Source of the DNA: Lachnospiraceae bacterium
GTDB taxonomy: Bacteria > Bacillota > Clostridia > Lachnospirales > Lachnospiraceae
Length of the DNA stretch: 64,000 nucleotides
NCBI GenBank assembly: GCA_022791755.1
Contig: JAAVZR010000038.1
Coordinates: forward strand, 1 to 64,000
Reading direction: 5' to 3'
The notes under the pieces were generated by a model. The model was given only the letters and a program-made list of their open reading frames with translations, did no database searches and was not told the origin of the DNA. Below are positions 60,481 to 64,000 of the stretch, one piece after another. Within the stretch, counting starts at the first letter, position 1. Each line of letters opens with the position of its first letter. A program made the position numbers and the translations under genes.

Positions 60481-61791
60481 GTGGATTTACTGACGGCAAT
60501 CGCAGGTGAGTTTGGGATTCCGATTATTGACAACAATCAGAAAAGCTGGTTTTTTCGCACGAAGGCGGGTCAGTATTATTATGACTTTCGGACGAACGGT
60601 TATATTGCTCTTGGCTGGGATCTGGTATCTCCGGCCATGATTCGGGATAAAATGAGCGGCAGCGACTGGAAAAAGGAACAGATCGAGAAGCAGTATCCGG
60701 ACGAGAAGCGCCCGGGTCTGATTCTGGGCCAGTTGGATACGTTTTATAATAAGATGCAGCCGGGGGATATCGTCGTCATCCCGTCGGAGGAGAGCCGAAA
60801 GGTAGCGATCGGTAAAATCGGCGATGTGGCGGACGAGATCGTCAGAGAGAAAGGGGCCGGGGATTATCCCAGGTGTAATTACCGTCACAAACGTTTGGTG
60901 GAGTGGATAAAAGAGGTGGAATCCTGGCAGGATATCTATCTTTTTAAGGCATTTCGCGGAAATCAGACCATATCGGACCTCACAGGGGACGCCAGGCTGG
61001 TCCTGAGAAATCTGTATCCTGTGTATATTCTGGGGGACTGGATCCATCTGACGCTTCAGAAGAAGACGGACTCGGAGCTGAGTCTGGCGGATAACGTGGA
61101 CCTTCTGTCCGGTATTCTTGAGATGGCAGATCAGACATCGGAGCTCTACAGCGCCGCGAGCTTCCGACAGAATATTCAATTAAAAACAGCGGTGGGCTCT
61201 CCCGGGATTATTGAGATGATCGCGCCGTATATTCCGGTGTCGTTAATCTCCGTAGGCCTGCTGGCAAAATTTTTGATGGGCAAGGCAAAGGCGGAGGACG
61301 GTTCGGTGGTCACAGGGGTATTGGCCGTAATCACCAAGATCAACGATATGATTAACGACAGCCATGGCCGCGGAAAGACGGATGCGGAGACGAGGCTGCT
61401 GGATGCACAGGCTAAAAGGACCGACGCGGAGGCGAGACGGATCGATGCGGAGGCCAGGCTGATGGATGCACAGGCCCAAAAAACCCGGGCGGAGGCGCTG
61501 CTGCTGAAGACACAGGCAAAGAAAACAGAGGCGGAAATCCATGGCATCGAACTGGAGAACCAGAAGTTTGAGATGATGGTAGCCGGAAAAACGGCAAAAC
61601 AGGCGCCGGTAAGAGTACCGGCGAGGAATGAGAGTCTGGTCTGTGCGAAAGAGGAGATGGCAGAAACCAAGGCGCTTATGATCGCCCAGAAGGGTGAGAA
61701 GGTGTGCGCGGCTGCCCTCAGAAGCGAGATATCCTTCGACGGCAGGAAGGTGGAAGGAGAGGCGGATGACGGAGAGCGAAAGATCGGATAG
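60481..61791 (+). CDS. PUA/EVE-like domain protein with membrane helix and heptad-repeat coiled coil
   Basis: The 436-residue protein starts at GTG 60481 after GAGGAGGGATAAACA. Residues 20-145 resemble the PUA/EVE-like N-terminal domain seen in Mrr-type restriction proteins: DFRTNGYIALGWDLVSP, YPDEKRPGLILGQLDTFYNK, MQPGDIVVIPSEESRKVAIG and RLVEWIKEV. A hydrophobic helix lies at about 241-266. Residues 299-365 form nine heptads of the type DAEARR-x, giving a coiled coil. The C-terminal 70 residues are charged. No nuclease motif is seen. A membrane-tethered sensor of modified nucleotides or DNA is possible, but that is inference from the N-terminal similarity. Confidence 0.6.
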   Translation: MDLLTAIAGEFGIPIIDNNQKSWFFRTKAGQYYYDFRTNGYIALGWDLVSPAMIRDKMSGSDWKKEQIEKQYPDEKRPGLILGQLDTFYNKMQPGDIVVIPSEESRKVAIGKIGDVADEIVREKGAGDYPRCNYRHKRLVEWIKEVESWQDIYLFKAFRGNQTISDLTGDARLVLRNLYPVYILGDWIHLTLQKKTDSELSLADNVDLLSGILEMADQTSELYSAASFRQNIQLKTAVGSPGIIEMIAPYIPVSLISVGLLAKFLMGKAKAEDGSVVTGVLAVITKINDMINDSHGRGKTDAETRLLDAQAKRTDAEARRIDAEARLMDAQAQKTRAEALLLKTQAKKTEAEIHGIELENQKFEMMVAGKTAKQAPVRVPARNESLVCAKEEMAETKALMIAQKGEKVCAAALRSEISFDGRKVEGEADDGERKIG

Positions 61792-62077
61792 GGAAAGAAC
61801 AAACAAAGAGAAAACAAACAGAGAGACCGGACAGCGCATGGAAGAACAGGACGGCAGGCCGGGGGGAATCTCTGCCATCACGGTTCGTGAGGCCGGCGCC
61901 AATGAGGAGATTGCCCGGAGACTGGCGCAGGCGGCACAGGTCTGGTGCGAGGAGAAGGGGATCAAAAGTCTGACGGTGTGCTGCGCTCCCTGTGACGAAG
62001 GGATGTATCAGAGACTTGGATTCGACATGTGCCTGGGAAGGAGCTTTGCGTGGATCGGTGAAGCAGAGCGGGCGTAA
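61766..62077 (+). CDS. GNAT C-terminal half fused to charged leader, probable fragment
   Basis: The frame from ATG 61766, overlapping the previous gene by 26 bases, encodes 103 residues. The first 35 are almost all charged and Thr. The rest (ITVREAGANEEIARRLAQAA, WCEEKGIKSLTVCCAPCDEG, YQRLGFDMCLGRSFAWIG) matches only the C-terminal half of GNAT acetyltransferases, after the usual acetyl-CoA loop, which is missing. ATG 61838 is an alternative start. It may be a deletion remnant or a small partner protein. Confidence 0.45.
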   Translation: MTESERSDRERTNKEKTNRETGQRMEEQDGRPGGISAITVREAGANEEIARRLAQAAQVWCEEKGIKSLTVCCAPCDEGMYQRLGFDMCLGRSFAWIGEAERA

Positions 62078-62098
62078 GGAAGAAAGGTGTATGGAAGA

Positions 62099-62638
62099 AT
62101 GGGACTGAATGAGGACAGCAGATTTTTAAGCCTGATCCTGCGGCATAAACCGGAGGTGATAGGGATTTCGCTGGATGAGCATGGATGGGCGGACGTGGAT
62201 GAGGTGGTCGCGGGAATCGGAAGGGGTCGGAAGTTTGACAGGGATACGCTGGAGGAGATCGTGAGGACGGATGCCAAAGGGCGCTATTCCTTCAATGAGG
62301 ATAGGACGAGGATCCGGGCCAATCAGGGCCACTCGCTGCCGGTGGATGTGGAGCTGAAGGAGGGGGAGCCTCCAGCGGTTTTATGGCATGGGACGGGAGA
62401 GAAGTATGTCGGCTCTATCGAAAGGCAGGGACTGATTCCGAAGAGCCGGCTGTATGTGCATCTTTCGGCGGATCGGGAAACAGCCCGCAGGGTGGGGCAG
62501 AGGCATGGAAGGCCGGTGATCTACCGGGTATTGGCCGGAACAATGCGGGAGGATGGATTTGTCTTTTATCGTTCCGAGAATGGGGTGTGGCTGATAAAGG
62601 AGGTGCCGGTCCGGTATCTGGAGAGGGAGAACGGGTAA
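62099..62638 (+). CDS. kptA: RNA 2'-phosphotransferase (Tpt1/KptA)
   Basis: The 179-residue protein matches KptA over its full length: LSLILRHKPEVIGISLDEHGW at the N-terminus with the first catalytic Arg, IRANQGHS near 71-78, LWHGTGEKYV with the NAD-binding His, VHLSADRETARRVGQRHG, and a C-terminal GVWLIKEVPVRYL. The enzyme moves an RNA 2'-phosphate to NAD+; in bacteria, which lack the eukaryotic tRNA splicing route, its target is unclear. A GTG at 62087 is an alternative start. Its neighbour 0.3 kb upstream is the PUA/EVE-like protein. Confidence 0.93.
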   Translation: MGLNEDSRFLSLILRHKPEVIGISLDEHGWADVDEVVAGIGRGRKFDRDTLEEIVRTDAKGRYSFNEDRTRIRANQGHSLPVDVELKEGEPPAVLWHGTGEKYVGSIERQGLIPKSRLYVHLSADRETARRVGQRHGRPVIYRVLAGTMREDGFVFYRSENGVWLIKEVPVRYLERENG

Positions 62639-62668
62639 TAGACGAGAGCGATGAGGAGGAGAGACAGG

Positions 62669-63439
62669 ATGAAGAAACGCGGCATAAAGGAGTGCGTCGG
62701 AAAGAAGTATATCGGATGGAAATGCGCTGAAGGGAGATATCTCAAAAGGATACTGCTGTTTGCCATGATAGCCGCTCTGCTCTTATGCGGAGCCTGCGGC
62801 AAAGGGCCGAAGGAGCAGGGGACAGAAGAGAATAAAGCGGAAGGAGCCGGGCCGGGAGAGACCGTGGCGGCAGGCGGGACAGCGGGAAAATCCCTGTATG
62901 AGCATGGCCTGGAGGTCGTCGCTCTGATGGCGGAGATGGCCGGAAGCAAAGAATACGTTGAGCTTTACACGTCCAGCCCGGAACTGAGAGAAATCCTGTC
63001 GTCTGTGGGAGCCGGCGACTTTGGCGAGCCTTCTGACGTATACCGGGTCCGGGCGATGGAGGGCATCGGCTCTGTCCTGGATATGGCGAAGATTGATTCC
63101 CTGTCGGATGAGCTGCGGGCCAATGTGGCGTCGAAAATGTTTGCGGCGCTGGCTACGCAGATCAACAGTATGGAGGGTACCGCAGCGCTGGCTGCGTCAA
63201 GTCTGTGTACGGCGGAGAAGCTGTTTGTGAGCGGGGAACTGACAGGAAATGAGATATATCTGTATGTATATGAAAATGCGGTTCCGGTGGCTGTTACCTT
63301 TACGAAGGGGGAAAACGGAGCTGTGGCAGCCAGAGGGATATTTATTCTGTATGAGGAGTTTCCGGCGATACAGATGGAAGAAGCGGCGGAGTTCTTGGAG
63401 GGGTTTGGAGTGGAGGTGGAGAGGATAGAGGAGAAGTAG
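62669..63439 (+). CDS. Secreted lipoprotein of unknown function
   Basis: The 256-residue protein has a basic start of about 25 residues, then a hydrophobic stretch (ILLFAMIAALLL) and a lipobox LCGAC, so it should be lipid-anchored outside. A Gly/Glu/Ala linker follows. The mature part is mixed alpha and beta (YEHGLEVVALMAEMAG, SPELREILSSVGAG, YVYENAVPVAVTFTKGENG) with no known catalytic motif. AGGAGAGACAGG precedes ATG 62669; ATG 62651 is an alternative. Not recognised beyond the export signal. Confidence 0.75.
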   Translation: MKKRGIKECVGKKYIGWKCAEGRYLKRILLFAMIAALLLCGACGKGPKEQGTEENKAEGAGPGETVAAGGTAGKSLYEHGLEVVALMAEMAGSKEYVELYTSSPELREILSSVGAGDFGEPSDVYRVRAMEGIGSVLDMAKIDSLSDELRANVASKMFAALATQINSMEGTAALAASSLCTAEKLFVSGELTGNEIYLYVYENAVPVAVTFTKGENGAVAARGIFILYEEFPAIQMEEAAEFLEGFGVEVERIEEK

Positions 63440-63536
63440 GGGGAAAGCGGAGGGGGAAATAAAGGAGTGGGGCAATACCGGAGAATGCTCAGGGGGAGGG
63501 GAAACTGTACTGTAAAATATAAAACAGGTAAAAAAC

Positions 63537-63586
63537 AAAAACGCTGGAACTTTCAACTTATAGGAGAAGGTTGACAGCGTTTTTTC
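63537..63586 (+). terminator. Intrinsic terminator after lipoprotein gene
   Basis: AAAACGCTG (63537-63545) pairs with CAGCGTTTT (63575-63583), with an inner TCAACTT/AAGGTTGA stem and a T tract. Confidence 0.8.
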
Positions 63587-63630
63587 TGTATCAGAAGAAG
63601 GGGATCGTCCAAAAAGGATAACAGTTTTAA

Positions 63631-63659
63631 TTGAAGGGGAATAAAAGTTGTGATATGAT
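63631..63659 (+). promoter_or_regulatory. Promoter of the gene cut by the window end
   Basis: TTGAAG at 63631-63636 and TATGAT at 63654-63659 are spaced 17 bases. Confidence 0.6.
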
Positions 63660-63776
63660 AAGATTTAGAATATTTTGCCGGAAATTGGAAAAGGATGTCG
63701 GCATAGACGGAAAAGCAGCAAAAATAACACGCATCGTTGGAGATAATGATCTTTACAACGATAAGAGGGATTCTGC

Positions 63777-64000
63777 ATGAGTATTGCCGGGGAATATAAA
63801 ATAATATATCAGAAAGAGATGGCAGAAGCGGCCGGAGAGATACTTTGTTCGTACAGGCCGGTTTTTAAAACCTATGAGTTCAGGCCGATGCGTCATAACT
63901 GCGGGATATGTGGAGGAAGCTGCTGTACGGAAGATTGCGGTAAGGGGCTGGGTGGCCTGATGCGGAGAAATCTGGTTTTTTATTGTTATGGAGAGGAAGA
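63777..64000 (+). CDS. Partial Cys-rich protein, N-terminus only
   Basis: The frame from ATG 63777 is open to the window end (74 codons). ATAAGAGGGATTCTGC precedes the ATG. It begins SIAGEYKIIYQKEMAEAAGE, and near residue 47 has HNCGICGGSCCTEDCGKG, six Cys in 13 residues, which could bind zinc or an Fe-S cluster. The rest lies outside the window. Not recognised. Confidence 0.6.
   Translation, partial: MSIAGEYKIIYQKEMAEAAGEILCSYRPVFKTYEFRPMRHNCGICGGSCCTEDCGKGLGGLMRRNLVFYCYGEE

Larger units (their letters stand above)
63440..63776. other. Gene-free stretch with terminator and promoter
   Basis: This 337-base interval holds a terminator (63537-63586) and a promoter (63631-63659). Nothing else recognisable is seen; the part between the promoter and ATG 63777 is an untranslated leader of about 110 bases. 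Confidence 0.5.

Noticed and set aside
1-64000. Prophage or integrative element spanning the window
   Set aside because: No capsid, tail, terminase, relaxase or attachment-site pair is visible; most genes are core housekeeping functions.

Overview
The window looks like a chromosomal segment of an anaerobic, spore-forming Clostridia, most likely Lachnospiraceae. Supporting signs are a SpoIIM gene, a Phe T-box in front of pheST, a canonical Firmicutes LexA box (CGAAC-N4-GTTCG) in front of recA, RNase Y, a YaaH/SleL-type LysM-GH18 protein, an Hsp70/actin-like plus giant helical-repeat gene set that I associate with Lachnospiraceae (families I believe are called DUF5716/DUF5717), strong AGGAGG ribosome sites, and moderately high GC coding sequence. 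I see no rRNA, tRNA or CRISPR array. The species is not determined.

Layout. 1-1.9 kb is a decayed, AT-richer accessory patch: a TTG-started N-terminal fragment of a type I restriction R subunit, a frameshifted IS66 transposase tail ending at an IS66-like terminus, and an orphan ORF. 1.9-5.5 kb holds housekeeping hydrolases (YbaK-type deacylase, Nudix, two HADs, GNAT). 5.7-8.1 kb is a TetR regulator with a Tat-exported, lipid-anchored flavin reductase. 8.3-11.1 kb is trkA-trkH. 11.1-12.2 kb is an sdpRI-like immunity operon with a textbook promoter and operator. 12.4-22.4 kb carries a GH18 lysin, adenosine deaminase, DinB (behind a perfect 15-bp inverted repeat), VanZ, an SDR, a DinG/XPD-type helicase fused to a nuclease, 5-formyl-THF cyclo-ligase, lipoate ligase and YihY. 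22.5-29.8 kb has cysK, a repeat cluster, the T-box and pheST, a zinc-ribbon membrane protein and rarA. 29.9-35.6 kb is the three-gene solenoid/actin-like module. 35.6-39.4 kb is aroK-nadE-lysA. 39.4-48.2 kb has an ISAs1 remnant, recA, rny, an NCS2 purine permease with a structured leader, a flotillin gene behind a manganese (yybP-ykoY) riboswitch, a Nudix ADP-ribose pyrophosphatase and spoIIM. 48.3-49.0 kb is a catalytically incomplete XerD-like recombinase at the place where spoIIM-xerD synteny would put XerD. 49.1-60.2 kb has DAHP synthase, an Fe-S aldo-keto reductase, M18 aminopeptidase, nagA, a second repeat cluster, a PflA-like radical SAM protein, a flavodoxin lipoprotein, AraC, MFS and a PHP phosphatase. 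60.5-63.4 kb is an accessory-looking group: a PUA/EVE-like plus membrane plus coiled-coil protein, a GNAT fragment, the RNA 2'-phosphotransferase KptA and a lipoprotein. The window ends inside a Cys-rich gene.

The most unusual signals are: (1) a family of about 150-bp extragenic palindromes in five copies at three loci, where outer and inner stems differ between copies but stay self-complementary around constant loop sequence, always arranged as a reverse copy followed by a forward copy; (2) the DUF5717-DUF5716-TPR module, which reads like an Hsp70/actin-type ATPase with two helical-repeat partners; (3) flotillin under an Mn2+ riboswitch; (4) the PUA/EVE-TM-coiled-coil protein near KptA; (5) a 15-nt motif shared by three unlinked intergenic sites.
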